A stretch of DNA of 64,000 bases from Thermodesulfatator indicus DSM 15286 (lineage in GTDB: Bacteria > Desulfobacterota > Thermodesulfobacteria > Thermodesulfobacteriales > Thermodesulfatatoraceae), in the NCBI RefSeq assembly GCF_000217795.1, contig NC_015681.1, forward strand, positions 558,001 through 622,000, written 5' to 3'. Position numbers and translations under genes: made by a program. The stretch's first letter is position 1, and each line of letters opens with the position of its first letter. The notes under the pieces are model-generated. The model was not told the DNA's origin, made no database searches, and saw only the letters and a program-made list of their open reading frames with translations. Shown here piece after piece: positions 45,079-53,648 of this stretch.

Positions 45079-47289
45079 ATGTATTTTTGGTCATTGTTCC
45101 TGGCTTTGATTTTGTCTATGTTTACGGCCTCTCAGGCCAAGGCCGCGGATAACGCGGTTTCTCTGGGCGAGGTGGTGGTCACCGCTACCAAAACTGAAAC
45201 ACCCCTTAAAGACGTGCCGGCCAGTGTCACGGTAATCACCAAAAAGGACATGGAGGATAAACACCTGGTCACCATAGATAAGGCCCTTGAAAACGAGGCC
45301 GGAGTTTATGTGAGACGCACCAAAGGCCTCATGGACACTTTGGCCTCTGTTACCTTGCGAGGTATCCCCTATCAGAAACGCACCCTGATTTTGCTCGACG
45401 GAGTTCCCATAAACGACGGCTATTACGGTGGAGTGCCCTGGAACAACTTATCCACCTATAACATAGATCGCATTGAAGTGGTGCGAGGGGCCTATTCGGC
45501 GCTTTGGGGTGGAAACGCCATGGGCGGGGTGGTGAGCCTCTTTACCGAATTGCCTACCAAACTCACTTACTGGGCCAAAGGTGGTTTTGGAGGCGGAGAA
45601 AGCGTAACTCAGGGGTATCGTCTGGGACTGGGCAATCGTATAGGAGATGTTTCTTTTCTGCTTGGTTTTGAGAAGGATATTGATCATGGGTATTCAAACT
45701 CTTTGGTGCTTAGAAGCCCCAAAAGCGGAAGCGGTACTCTTATGGGTGGCTATCCAATGCTTGACAAAACAGGAACCGAGCTCAAGTGGGTAGTAGGTGA
45801 CAAAGGTGACAACTGGGGCAGACGAGAAAACTATAACGCCGCTTTAGGCTGGACCTTTAGCCCAGATGGCTTTTTGAAGCTCAGCTATCAGCACGGCTGG
45901 TCAAGTTACGGCTACGGACCGCCTCATACTTATGTTTACGATCCCGCCACCGATGAGCCTTCTTTTAGTGGAAATGTATCTTTACCTGACGGACAGTATG
46001 TTTCCGTAAAACCTTCAAACTATATTTATTATACGGGAATAGGTCGAAACCAAACAGATCTCTGGACATTAAATGCTAAAAATAAATTTGGTAAAGCTGA
46101 AACAAATGTTACTTTAGGATATATAAAAAGGGATAAATATTATACTACAACAAAAACATATACTAAAGACTACTACACGGCAGATGGTAATCTTGCTAAG
46201 ACTAAGGCCGACACCTTCTACACAGATTTAAACAGCGCTTTTGACTTATTTGCTAATCACTTATTAACTGTTGGTATTACATATCGTTTGGATAAAGCAG
46301 ACACCAAGGAATACGATCTTTCTTTTTATCGGGATCCTGACTCTAAAGGAGATGAAACTTATCGTTCAGGCGGTTATGTAGGCACTTTGGGCCTATTTGC
46401 CCAGGATAAATGGGCTTTAAGAGATGATCTTGATTTATTCTTGGGCCTGCGTTACGACCATTGGTGGACTTATAACGGCTATTCCAGCGTTGACGGTTCT
46501 TATCCTTCAAGAGATACAGGAACAGCTTCTCCTAAAATAGCTCTGGTCTGGAATCCTCTCCAGGATACTACCCTGCGGCTCTCTTATGGCAAAGCCTTTC
46601 GGGCCCCCAATGTATACGAACTTTATCGTACTTGGGTTTCTTCCTGGGGAACTACTTATCACGCTAATCCCAATCTAGACCCAGAAAAAGCATATACCAC
46701 CGAATTATCTTTAACTCAAAAGCTCTGGGATGGGCGTCTCAATTTTGAAGCAAGTATTTATTCTACCAAGCTTGAAGACCTGATCTATCGCAAAAGTGTT
46801 GGCTCGGACAAATACTACATTAATGCTGGAGAAGGCAGAATTTACGGATTTGAAGCTGGGATCAAGGCCAAACCCACTCACTGGCTAAACTTAGGTATAA
46901 ACTATACAAGAAACGATACTAAAATTACCTCAAACCCGGCAGACCCATCTTCTGAAGGCAAGCGTTTCGTCAAAACTCCACCCTGGATATGGAACTTCAA
47001 CATTGGAATCGAGATGCCCAAAGTCACTTTTGCTTTTAATGGACACTACGTGGGCAAGGTCTATCATGAAGAAGACAACTCCGACGTGGCAGAAGGTGTT
47101 TACGCCACCTCAGAGGATTATTTCGTAGCAGACCTTAAGACCACGGTTTATTTGCCTACACCTTCCTGGTTAGCAGGGGATAGACTCGCCCTTTCCCTTT
47201 CAATAAACAACCTATTTGACAAAGATTACTTTGATTACTACAAAGCGCCGGGGCGAAGCTGGTTCCTCTCCCTTGAGCTTAAAAGATAG
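45079..47289 (+). CDS. TonB-dependent outer-membrane receptor
   Basis: A 736-residue receptor. The signal peptide is about 1-22 (ending SQAKA), then a TonB-box-like GEVVVTATKTETP, a plug domain (VPASVTVITKKDMED, LRGIPYQKRTLILLDGVPIN, and VEVVRGAYSALWGGNAMGGVV-like end seen as IEVVRGAYSALWGG), and a 22-strand barrel. The chain ends SWFLSLELKR. The start at 45079 has gggagggcg upstream and gives a clean signal peptide. The ligand is unknown: the next gene encodes a CobN-type chelatase, which favours a corrinoid, cobalt or tetrapyrrole ligand. The DNA at 46.0-46.4 kb is locally AT-rich. Confidence 0.9.
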   Translation: MYFWSLFLALILSMFTASQAKAADNAVSLGEVVVTATKTETPLKDVPASVTVITKKDMEDKHLVTIDKALENEAGVYVRRTKGLMDTLASVTLRGIPYQKRTLILLDGVPINDGYYGGVPWNNLSTYNIDRIEVVRGAYSALWGGNAMGGVVSLFTELPTKLTYWAKGGFGGGESVTQGYRLGLGNRIGDVSFLLGFEKDIDHGYSNSLVLRSPKSGSGTLMGGYPMLDKTGTELKWVVGDKGDNWGRRENYNAALGWTFSPDGFLKLSYQHGWSSYGYGPPHTYVYDPATDEPSFSGNVSLPDGQYVSVKPSNYIYYTGIGRNQTDLWTLNAKNKFGKAETNVTLGYIKRDKYYTTTKTYTKDYYTADGNLAKTKADTFYTDLNSAFDLFANHLLTVGITYRLDKADTKEYDLSFYRDPDSKGDETYRSGGYVGTLGLFAQDKWALRDDLDLFLGLRYDHWWTYNGYSSVDGSYPSRDTGTASPKIALVWNPLQDTTLRLSYGKAFRAPNVYELYRTWVSSWGTTYHANPNLDPEKAYTTELSLTQKLWDGRLNFEASIYSTKLEDLIYRKSVGSDKYYINAGEGRIYGFEAGIKAKPTHWLNLGINYTRNDTKITSNPADPSSEGKRFVKTPPWIWNFNIGIEMPKVTFAFNGHYVGKVYHEEDNSDVAEGVYATSEDYFVADLKTTVYLPTPSWLAGDRLALSLSINNLFDKDYFDYYKAPGRSWFLSLELKR

Positions 47290-47294
47290 GCGCT

Positions 47295-47322
47295 AAAGGG
47301 CGGGGAAACCCGCCCTTTCTTT
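47295..47322 (+). terminator. Terminator after the TonB receptor gene
   Basis: A 10-bp perfect stem (aaagggcggg and cccgcccttt) with a GAAA loop, then a T-rich ctttctt. It starts six bases after the stop codon. Confidence 0.88.
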
Positions 47323-47510
47323 CTCACTATTCACTATCAGCCATCTACCATCAGCCAATCACCATACAGTCACTGCGAGGAGGCATTCTTCCCCCCTGTC
47401 ACTGTATGGTTTTAATTTAACCCTGTCATTGCGAGGCCTCGCTAGAGGCCGAAGCAATCCCAGGGACTGCTTCGTGGCCCTACGGGCCTCCTCGCAGTGA
47501 CAGAGGTGAT

Positions 47511-47714
47511 GTCACTGCGAGCGGAGCGAAGCAATCCTTGTCGCGAGGAGACTTAAGTCGCCGTGGCAATCTCTATTTTAGAGATCCCTTCGCTGCGCTC
47601 GGGACAGGGACGGCTTCGGCCTCTAACAAGGCCTCGCCGTGACAAAGAAGGGTTGCTTTACCAGGGCCGATTATGTCGCGTTGACGCCTTGTTGTCTAAA
47701 AAACGTTCGGATTA
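47511..47714. repeat. ~200-bp composite repeat, copy B
   Basis: Direct, near-identical copy of 40313-40514. Differences include cttgtcgcg for ctgtcccg near the start and tatgtcgcgttgacg for tatgccggcgttgag near the end. Confidence 0.9.
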
Positions 47715-47763
47715 ATAAAAATGGTGTTTCTGCGATTTAAATCTTGGCTTTTTCGTGCTATTT

Positions 47764-47784
47764 TTGTTAACTAAATATTAACAA
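47764..47784. promoter_or_regulatory. Perfect 7-bp inverted repeat, possible operator
   Basis: TTGTTAA and TTAACAA separated by seven bases (ctaaata), standing in the only non-repeat part of this island, about 400 bases before cobN. It has the geometry of a dimeric regulator site, but no known box was matched. Confidence 0.35.
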
Positions 47785-47982
47785 GTGCTGAAAATACCAG
47801 AAAATGAGACCTTTGCAAAATTCAGAAAAAACAGAGATTGAGATAGCTACGGCGAGATTGCTTCGCCACTTCGTGGCTCGCAATGACCAAAAAGGAGACA
47901 GGGCTCGCAATGACAAGATAGAGGGTCGTAGTTTGCAATGACTGCCATGTTGTCACTGCGAGGAGCCAGCCCCTATGTCGCT

Positions 47983-48122
47983 GAGCCAGCTCCTATGTCG
48001 TTACGGGGAGGAGCCAGTCCCTACGTCGTTACGGAGAGAAGCCAGTCCCTATGTCGTTACGGGGAGGAGCCAGCCCCTATATCGTTACGGGGAGGAGCCG
48101 CTCCCCCTTCTGTCACTGCGAG
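47983..48122. repeat. 28-bp tandem repeat (minisatellite)
   Basis: Units starting near gagccag at 47983, 48011, 48039, 48067 and 48095, each 28 bases apart, reading gagccagtccctatgtcg then ttacggggag with point changes. It shares the aggagccag/ccctat core with the 27-bp array at 38200, so the two arrays look like separate expansions of one module. Confidence 0.88.
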
Positions 48123-48184
48123 GAGCCGTAGGCGACGAAGCAGTCTCAGGCCTTAACCTTAAAATTACGGCAAGGAGGCCCTAA

Positions 48185-51100
48185 ATGAAAAAAGTAGTTG
48201 CCGCCATGTGGAACAGTTACATTCCGCCGCTTTTAAAAGCGGCCCAGGCAGAAGGGCTTTTTAACCTCAAGATGTGGGCCACCAGAAAACTGGAAGACCA
48301 GGACGTACTTGAGGCCTTTCTCCAAGAATGCCAGGAGGCAGACCTCATCGTCCTCTACGCCACTTCTGAAGGCTTCTGGGAAGAGCTCGCCAAAGAACTG
48401 AAAAGTCTTTATCCGGAAAAGCCGGTTATCTGGTCAGGCTTTGAGGCCGCCTGGTGGGGGCATTCTTTCAAAGGGGCAGAGCTTGGCGGCACGGTTTATC
48501 GTTATCTTCTCTACGGCGGCGAAGAAAACCTCAAAAACCTGGTGCGTTACCTGGCGGCCCAGGGCCTCGGCCTTGAAGTCTCTTACGGGCCTCCTAAAGA
48601 GCTACCCTGGATGGGCATTTATCATCCCGAAGCCCCTGAGCCTTTTGAAGACCTTAAAAGTTATCTTTCTTGGTACAAACCGGCTCCTGAAAAACCCTGG
48701 GTAGGGCTTTTGTTTTCACGGCAATATTGGGTTAACGGAGACCTTGCTGTTGAAAACGAAGCAATTAAAACCCTTGAAGCCCAAGGGCTTAATGTGCTTC
48801 CAGTTTTTGCTTACAGCCTTGAAGACAAAAGCCTTGGCACAAAAGGTAGCCGCGGGGCGGTTGAGGCCTTCTTTCTTGATAAAGAAGGCCGACCGACCAT
48901 TGACGCCCTGATCAAGCTCATACCCTTTTTCCTGGGCACGCGCTCCCGGGCCCTTGCCGATACCAGCGCCTCCACCTCAGGGGTTGAGCTCTTGAAAAAA
49001 CTCAACGTACCGGTGTTTCAACCCCTCGGGCTTTACTACCAAACCGAAGAAGAATGGCGTAAAAACCCCCAGGGTCTTACCCAGGAAATAGGCTGGGCCC
49101 TGGCCATGCCCGAATTTGAAGGGGTTATTGAGCCGATTCCCATATTCGCGGTCAACCGTGAGGAAGACCCTGAAACCGGCACCCTTTTAGAAGAACGTCG
49201 TCCCATTAAGGAACGCATCAGGCACCTGGCCGCAAGAATCGCCGGCTGGCTGGCCCTTAAGCATACGCCACCTGAAGATCGCCGCCTGGTCTTTGTGCTT
49301 CACAATAACCCCTGCGCTTCGGTTGAGGCCACGGTGGGTGGAGCAGCTAACCTTGATGCCCTGGAAAGCGTGGTGCGCATTTTACGCGACCTTAAGGCCA
49401 GGGGCTACCGCGTTGAAAATATCCCGGAAAACGGTGAGGCCCTGGCCCAGGAGATACTTAGCCGCAAGGCCATCTCAGAATTTCGCTGGACCACGGTGGA
49501 TGAAATCGTAAAAAAGGGCGGAGCCCTTGAGCTTATATCTTTAGAACAATACCTGCGCTGGTGGCGAGAGTTTCCCGAAGAAGTGCGCCAGAAGATAGAA
49601 GCTGCCTGGGGAAGGCCACCAGGAGAGCCCAAAGACGGTGTGCCCGCGTCCATGGTCTATAAAGGCCAGATCGTAGTTACCGGGCTTCGTTTCGGTAATG
49701 TCTTGGTTTGTGTGCAACCCAAACGGGGCTGTGCTGGCCCACGCTGTGACGGCCGGGTCTGCAAAATACTTCACGACCCGGATATCCCGCCGCCGCATCA
49801 GTATCTCGCTACCTACCGCTATTTTGAGGATGTTTTTGGAGCCCACGCCGTTATTCACGTGGGTACTCACGGAAACCTTGAGTTTTTGCCTGGCAAGGGA
49901 GCCGGGCTCTCTGAGGCCTGTTTTCCAGACCTGGCCATAGGCCACCTGCCGCATCTTTACATCTATAACGCGGACAATCCCCCGGAAGGGGTTATCGCTA
50001 AGAGACGTAGCTACGCCGTGCTGGTGGACCACATGCAAACGGTAATGCAAGAGGCCGGGCTTTACGGCGAGCTTGAAGCTCTTTCCAATCTCCTTGGCGA
50101 ATACGAAGAGGCCAGGAAAAACCACGGCGCAAGGGCCCATGCCCTGGAGCACATGATTGTTGACTCTCTCAAAAAGGCCGGACTCTACGGCGAAGTGATG
50201 GAAGAGCTTGGCGAAGAAAAAGACGACTTTTTAGCCCTTTGCCGGGTGATACACGAGACCTTAAACCGCCTTAAAGGGACCCAGGTGCAAGACGGTCTCC
50301 ACATATTTGGCGAGGTGCCAGAGGGTGAAAGGCTAGCCAAATTTCTGCGGGCCATCGTAAGGTATGACCTTAACGAAAACCCCGGCTGGCAAAGAGCCTG
50401 GGAAGACGAAGAAATCTGGCAGGCCCTGGTAGAAGGAAAATTTGATAGCCAACTGCTGGCTAAGTTCTCTGACCTCTGGGCCAGGGTGGAGGACTTAAAG
50501 GCCCGCGTTAGGGCCTCAAGGGAACGGGAGGCCCTTTTGCGTGCCCTTGACGGCGGTTATGTGCCGCCAGGGCCTTCGGGCTTAATTACCCGCGGGCGAG
50601 ACGACGTACTACCCACCGGGCGCAATTTTTACACCCTTGACCCACGCCGGGTGCCTACTAAAGCCGCCTATAAGGTAGGCCAGCGCCTGGCTGAAGCGGT
50701 GATTGAAAAATACCTGGCCGAGCACGGAAAATATCCGGAAAACATCGCCCTTTACTGGATGGCCAACGACATCATGTGGGCTGACGGCGAAGGCATGGCC
50801 AAGATCCTGGCCTTAATTGGCGTGCGGCCCGTATGGCTCGGAAACGGCCGGGTTAAAGGCTTTGAGGTTATTCCTCTGGAAGAACTCGGCCGTCCGCGCA
50901 TTGACGTGACCATCAGGGTTTCAGGCATCACCCGGGACAACTTCTTTGACTGTATAACCCTGGTGGATAAGGCTATTCAAGCCGTGGCTATGCTTGATGA
51001 GCCACCTGAAAAAAATTTCGTGCGCAAGCATACCCTGGCCAAACTTGAAAGCCTTAAGAAAAAGTTTTCCGCAAAAGAGGCCAAGCGCAGGGCCACTTTC

Positions 51101-51913
51101 AGGCTCTTTGCCTCAAAGCCCGGCACTTACAAGGCCGGGGTGAACCTTGCAGTCTATGCCTCAGCCTGGAAAGACGAACGAGATTTGGCTGATGTCTTTG
51201 TCTATTGGAACGGCTATGCTTACGGCGAAGAAGCCTTTGGCCAGGAGGCCCACCTTGAACTTGCTGAGAACCTAAAAAGCGTATCACTTACCTTTAACAA
51301 GACCGTGACCGACGAATACGACCTCTTTGGCTGTTGCAGTTATTTTGGCACCCACGGAGGCTTGACGCTAGCGGCGCGTGAGCTTTCAGGCCACAAAATT
51401 CCGGTTTATTACGGGGACACGCGCGACCCCTCCAAGGTTGAAGTGCGCACTCTGGCTGCCGAGATTCGGCGGGTGGTAAAGGCCAAGCTTTTGAACCCTA
51501 AGTGGATAGAAGGCATGAAACGCCACGGTTACCGCGGAGCCGGGGAGATAGCCAAACGCATTGGCCGTGTTTATGGCTGGCAGGCCACCACCCGCGAGGT
51601 GGACGACCAGATCTTTGACGACCTGGCCCGCACCTATGCCCTGAACAAAGAAAACCGCCGTTTCTTCAAAGAACATAATCCCTGGGCCCTTGAAGAAATA
51701 GCCCGTCGCCTCCTTGAGGCTGAAAGCCGCGGCCTCTGGCAGGCCAACCCAGAAGTGCTGCGCCGGCTTAAAGAGGCCTATCTTGAGGTGGAAGCCGTGC
51801 TAGAAGACGCCATGGCTGCTGGCGAGTTCGGCCCTCAGGGTGGTTCAGTAGATGTTATCACCAGCGAAGAGGTGGCCAGCTGGCGAGAAAAGATGCAAAA
51901 GTTGCATCAGTAA
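48185..51913 (+). CDS. CobN-type chelatase large subunit (cobaltochelatase CobN / HmuS-like)
   Basis: A 1242-residue protein of the CobN/BchH family, the porphyrin- or corrin-binding subunit of class I chelatases. Family stretches include VVLYATSEGFWEELAKEL-type N-terminus, HVGTHGNLEFLPGK with GLSEACFPD, VLPTGRNFYTLDPRRVP, and FGCCSYFGTHGGLTLAARELSG near the end. Length is normal for CobN. The ATPase partners (CobS/CobT or ChlI/ChlD) and other cobalamin genes are not within this window. A TonB receptor lies upstream, an arrangement also seen for CobN-like proteins tied to metal or tetrapyrrole uptake. Strong ribosome-binding site aaggagg. A role in cobalt insertion is the default; dechelation or uptake is an alternative. 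Confidence 0.85.
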   Translation: MKKVVAAMWNSYIPPLLKAAQAEGLFNLKMWATRKLEDQDVLEAFLQECQEADLIVLYATSEGFWEELAKELKSLYPEKPVIWSGFEAAWWGHSFKGAELGGTVYRYLLYGGEENLKNLVRYLAAQGLGLEVSYGPPKELPWMGIYHPEAPEPFEDLKSYLSWYKPAPEKPWVGLLFSRQYWVNGDLAVENEAIKTLEAQGLNVLPVFAYSLEDKSLGTKGSRGAVEAFFLDKEGRPTIDALIKLIPFFLGTRSRALADTSASTSGVELLKKLNVPVFQPLGLYYQTEEEWRKNPQGLTQEIGWALAMPEFEGVIEPIPIFAVNREEDPETGTLLEERRPIKERIRHLAARIAGWLALKHTPPEDRRLVFVLHNNPCASVEATVGGAANLDALESVVRILRDLKARGYRVENIPENGEALAQEILSRKAISEFRWTTVDEIVKKGGALELISLEQYLRWWREFPEEVRQKIEAAWGRPPGEPKDGVPASMVYKGQIVVTGLRFGNVLVCVQPKRGCAGPRCDGRVCKILHDPDIPPPHQYLATYRYFEDVFGAHAVIHVGTHGNLEFLPGKGAGLSEACFPDLAIGHLPHLYIYNADNPPEGVIAKRRSYAVLVDHMQTVMQEAGLYGELEALSNLLGEYEEARKNHGARAHALEHMIVDSLKKAGLYGEVMEELGEEKDDFLALCRVIHETLNRLKGTQVQDGLHIFGEVPEGERLAKFLRAIVRYDLNENPGWQRAWEDEEIWQALVEGKFDSQLLAKFSDLWARVEDLKARVRASREREALLRALDGGYVPPGPSGLITRGRDDVLPTGRNFYTLDPRRVPTKAAYKVGQRLAEAVIEKYLAEHGKYPENIALYWMANDIMWADGEGMAKILALIGVRPVWLGNGRVKGFEVIPLEELGRPRIDVTIRVSGITRDNFFDCITLVDKAIQAVAMLDEPPEKNFVRKHTLAKLESLKKKFSAKEAKRRATFRLFASKPGTYKAGVNLAVYASAWKDERDLADVFVYWNGYAYGEEAFGQEAHLELAENLKSVSLTFNKTVTDEYDLFGCCSYFGTHGGLTLAARELSGHKIPVYYGDTRDPSKVEVRTLAAEIRRVVKAKLLNPKWIEGMKRHGYRGAGEIAKRIGRVYGWQATTREVDDQIFDDLARTYALNKENRRFFKEHNPWALEEIARRLLEAESRGLWQANPEVLRRLKEAYLEVEAVLEDAMAAGEFGPQGGSVDVITSEEVASWREKMQKLHQ

Positions 51914-51929
51914 TGATGAATAGCTTTAT

Positions 51930-52275
51930 GCCCCTGAGACTGCTTCGCTTCGCTCGCAGTGACAAATTGGTAATTGGCTGATGGTAGATGGCCGATGGTG
52001 AAAGGGACTGCTTCGTCGCCTGCGGCTCCTCGCAGTGACAAATGTGATCAGGGCTCGCAGTGACAAATATGACCAGAGCTCGCAGTGACAAATGTGACCA
52101 GGGTTCGCAGTGACAAATGTGGCCAGGGTTCGTAGTAACAAGGGAGAATAAAGGTCTTGCAGAGACACCGAAAGAAGTCATTGCGAGCGAAGCGAAGCAA
52201 TCTCTGAAACATACAGGCTCGCCGTGACACTTAGATTGTTATTGCGAGCCACGAAGTGGCGAAGCAATCTCTAAA
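51930..52275. repeat. Composite repeat island between cobN and ribD (convergent 3' ends)
   Basis: About 345 bases of repeats: the inverted copy of the 87-bp unit (51953-52039), then four short units of about 22-23 bases reading gctcgcagtgacaaatgtga (52032-52135), then larger hairpin arms (gaagcaatctct, gagccacgaagtggcgaag). It fills the space between two genes pointing at each other; no gene and no classical terminator were found. Confidence 0.85.
51953..52039. repeat. 87-bp repeat, inverted copy
   Basis: Exact reverse complement of 38395-38481, beginning ctcgcagtgacaaattgg. The pair brackets 13.5 kb containing the porin, M48/prmA/coaX, TonB and CobN genes. Confidence 0.93.
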
Positions 52276-52279
52276 ACCG

Positions 52280-53389
52280 TCAAAAAGAAAGCAGGCTTAT
52301 AGGCTCGGTTAAGTAACCTCTTACTAAGAGCGAATCCCCCAACCTTTTAAAGGAAAACTTGGAAAGCCTTGAGGCTTGAGCAAGCAAAGCAGGACCATCC
52401 CCTCCTATAGCACAGGGAGAACTTTTGCCACCAATTATCACCGGACCATAAAAAAAAGCAATTTCATCGACCAATCCCTGGTCAAAAAAACTTCCATGCA
52501 CCTCAGCGCCACCTTCAACCAGAATACTCAAAATATCCTGGTTAAAAGCTCTTTTAAGTAAAGCCTTGAGGTCAACCTGACTGTTTTCAACAGGAAGACG
52601 CCATACAATAACACCAAGTTTTTTCAGCTCTTTTTCTTTATTTCTTGGGGCCTCGTTATTACAGGCTACAACGGTTTGGGCTTCTTTATTCAAAAAGACT
52701 TGGCGATCTAGAGGAAGCGAAAGCTTAGAATCAAGGATAATACGAACCGGATTTTTCCCACCTTTAAGACGACAGGTAAGAAGTGGGTCATCTTTTAACA
52801 CCGTGTTTTTCCCCACTAAGATGGCGTCGCATATATGGCGTAATCGGTGGCCGAAACGCCTGGCCTTCTCTCCGGTAATCCATTTCGAATCCCCGGTGCG
52901 CGTAGCAATGCGGCCATCAAGGCTCATGGCTGCTTTGGCTATTATCCAGGGCCGTCTTTCTTTTACAGTTTTAAGAAAAAAACGGCAAAGCTCAGCACAT
53001 TCTTCTGCCAAAATCCCGGTAGTAACCTCTAAGCCATTAACTCTTAGGAAATCTGCGCCGCCCTGGGCTTTTGGATTCGGATCCCTCGCCCCAATGACCA
53101 CTCTTTTTATCCCGGCCTTTAAAATGGCCTGAGTGCAGGGAGGGGTTTTCCCATAGTGATTACAGGGCTCAAGGGTAACATAAATGGTTGCCCCCCTAGC
53201 CTTTTCACCCGCTTCGCGTAAGGCATGGACCTCGGCATGGGGTGTCCCGGCCAGACGATGATAACCTTTGCCCACGATTTGGCCGTCTTTAACCACCACT
53301 GCCCCTACAGGCGGATTGGGTGAAGTACGTCCGAGGCCCTTTCGGCCTTCCTTTAAGGCTATGCGCATAAAGTAAATGTCAGGGTTCAT
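52280..53389 (-). CDS. ribD: Bifunctional riboflavin deaminase-reductase RibD
   Basis: A 369-residue enzyme performing the second and third steps of riboflavin synthesis. The N-terminal deaminase domain (1-145) has the zinc site HAE (H51, E53) with C76 and C85 (LEPCNHYGKTPPC). The C-terminal reductase domain (about 146-365) starts with KAAMSLDGRIATRTGDSKWI and has ILVEGGAEVHGSF. Both domains are complete. No other rib genes are in the window. Confidence 0.95.
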   Translation of the reverse strand: MNPDIYFMRIALKEGRKGLGRTSPNPPVGAVVVKDGQIVGKGYHRLAGTPHAEVHALREAGEKARGATIYVTLEPCNHYGKTPPCTQAILKAGIKRVVIGARDPNPKAQGGADFLRVNGLEVTTGILAEECAELCRFFLKTVKERRPWIIAKAAMSLDGRIATRTGDSKWITGEKARRFGHRLRHICDAILVGKNTVLKDDPLLTCRLKGGKNPVRIILDSKLSLPLDRQVFLNKEAQTVVACNNEAPRNKEKELKKLGVIVWRLPVENSQVDLKALLKRAFNQDILSILVEGGAEVHGSFFDQGLVDEIAFFYGPVIIGGKSSPCAIGGDGPALLAQASRLSKFSFKRLGDSLLVRGYLTEPISLLSF

Positions 53390-53430
53390 GGCTTAACTTG
53401 GAGATTAACAGAGAAAGATATTTTAGCTAG

Positions 53431-53634
53431 CTATTCTTCAGTGGTGACGGTTTCTTTAATGGTTCTGAAGACCTGTTTGAATACCTCGTCAAAAGAGGCA
53501 GGAGAACAACGGCCCATTTCAATAAATTTTACGACGATTTCTTTGGTGGTTTTGAGGACCACTTCGTTTTCAGGGCTTAAGCGAGAAACTTTTTGTTCGC
53601 GAGTTATATTTTTTACCAATTCTGGCCTGGCCAT
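53431..53634 (-). CDS. Small conserved-looking protein of unknown function, 67 residues
   Basis: The start at 53634 gives MARPELVKNITREQKVSRLS and an acidic/basic helical protein with a single Cys in MGRCSPASFDEVF. The same frame is open further upstream, but that part is simply the translation of tRNA-Ala and is not protein. The leader is unusual: the ATG is only 14 bases beyond the CCA end of the tRNA, and those 14 bases hold an AAGG Shine-Dalgarno, so its mRNA is probably the trailer released when the tRNA is processed. I do not recognise the family. Confidence 0.65.
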   Translation of the reverse strand: MARPELVKNITREQKVSRLSPENEVVLKTTKEIVVKFIEMGRCSPASFDEVFKQVFRTIKETVTTEE

Positions 53635-53648
53635 ATTGAGAACCTTAT

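Larger units (their letters stand above)
47325..48150. repeat. Composite repeat island between TonB receptor and CobN genes
   Basis: About 825 bases without a credible gene. In order: a ccatc-rich segment (47333-47365), hairpin arms in both orientations, the ~200-bp repeat copy B (47511-47714), a quieter 90-base gap with an inverted repeat (47764-47784), an element end gagacctttgcaaaat at 47806-47821, and a 28-bp tandem array (47983-48122). The last block (48080-48145) matches 38359-38425. Confidence 0.85.

Noticed and set aside
47938-48184. Overlapping 69- and 72-codon frames giving SLRGG and YGEEP repeats
   Set aside because: They are read-throughs of the 28-bp tandem array and of hairpin arms, with no Shine-Dalgarno and no homology.
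51858-52230. Three overlapping open frames on the minus strand (60-107 codons)
   Set aside because: Same repeat-derived composition as the other islands, with no ribosome-binding sites.
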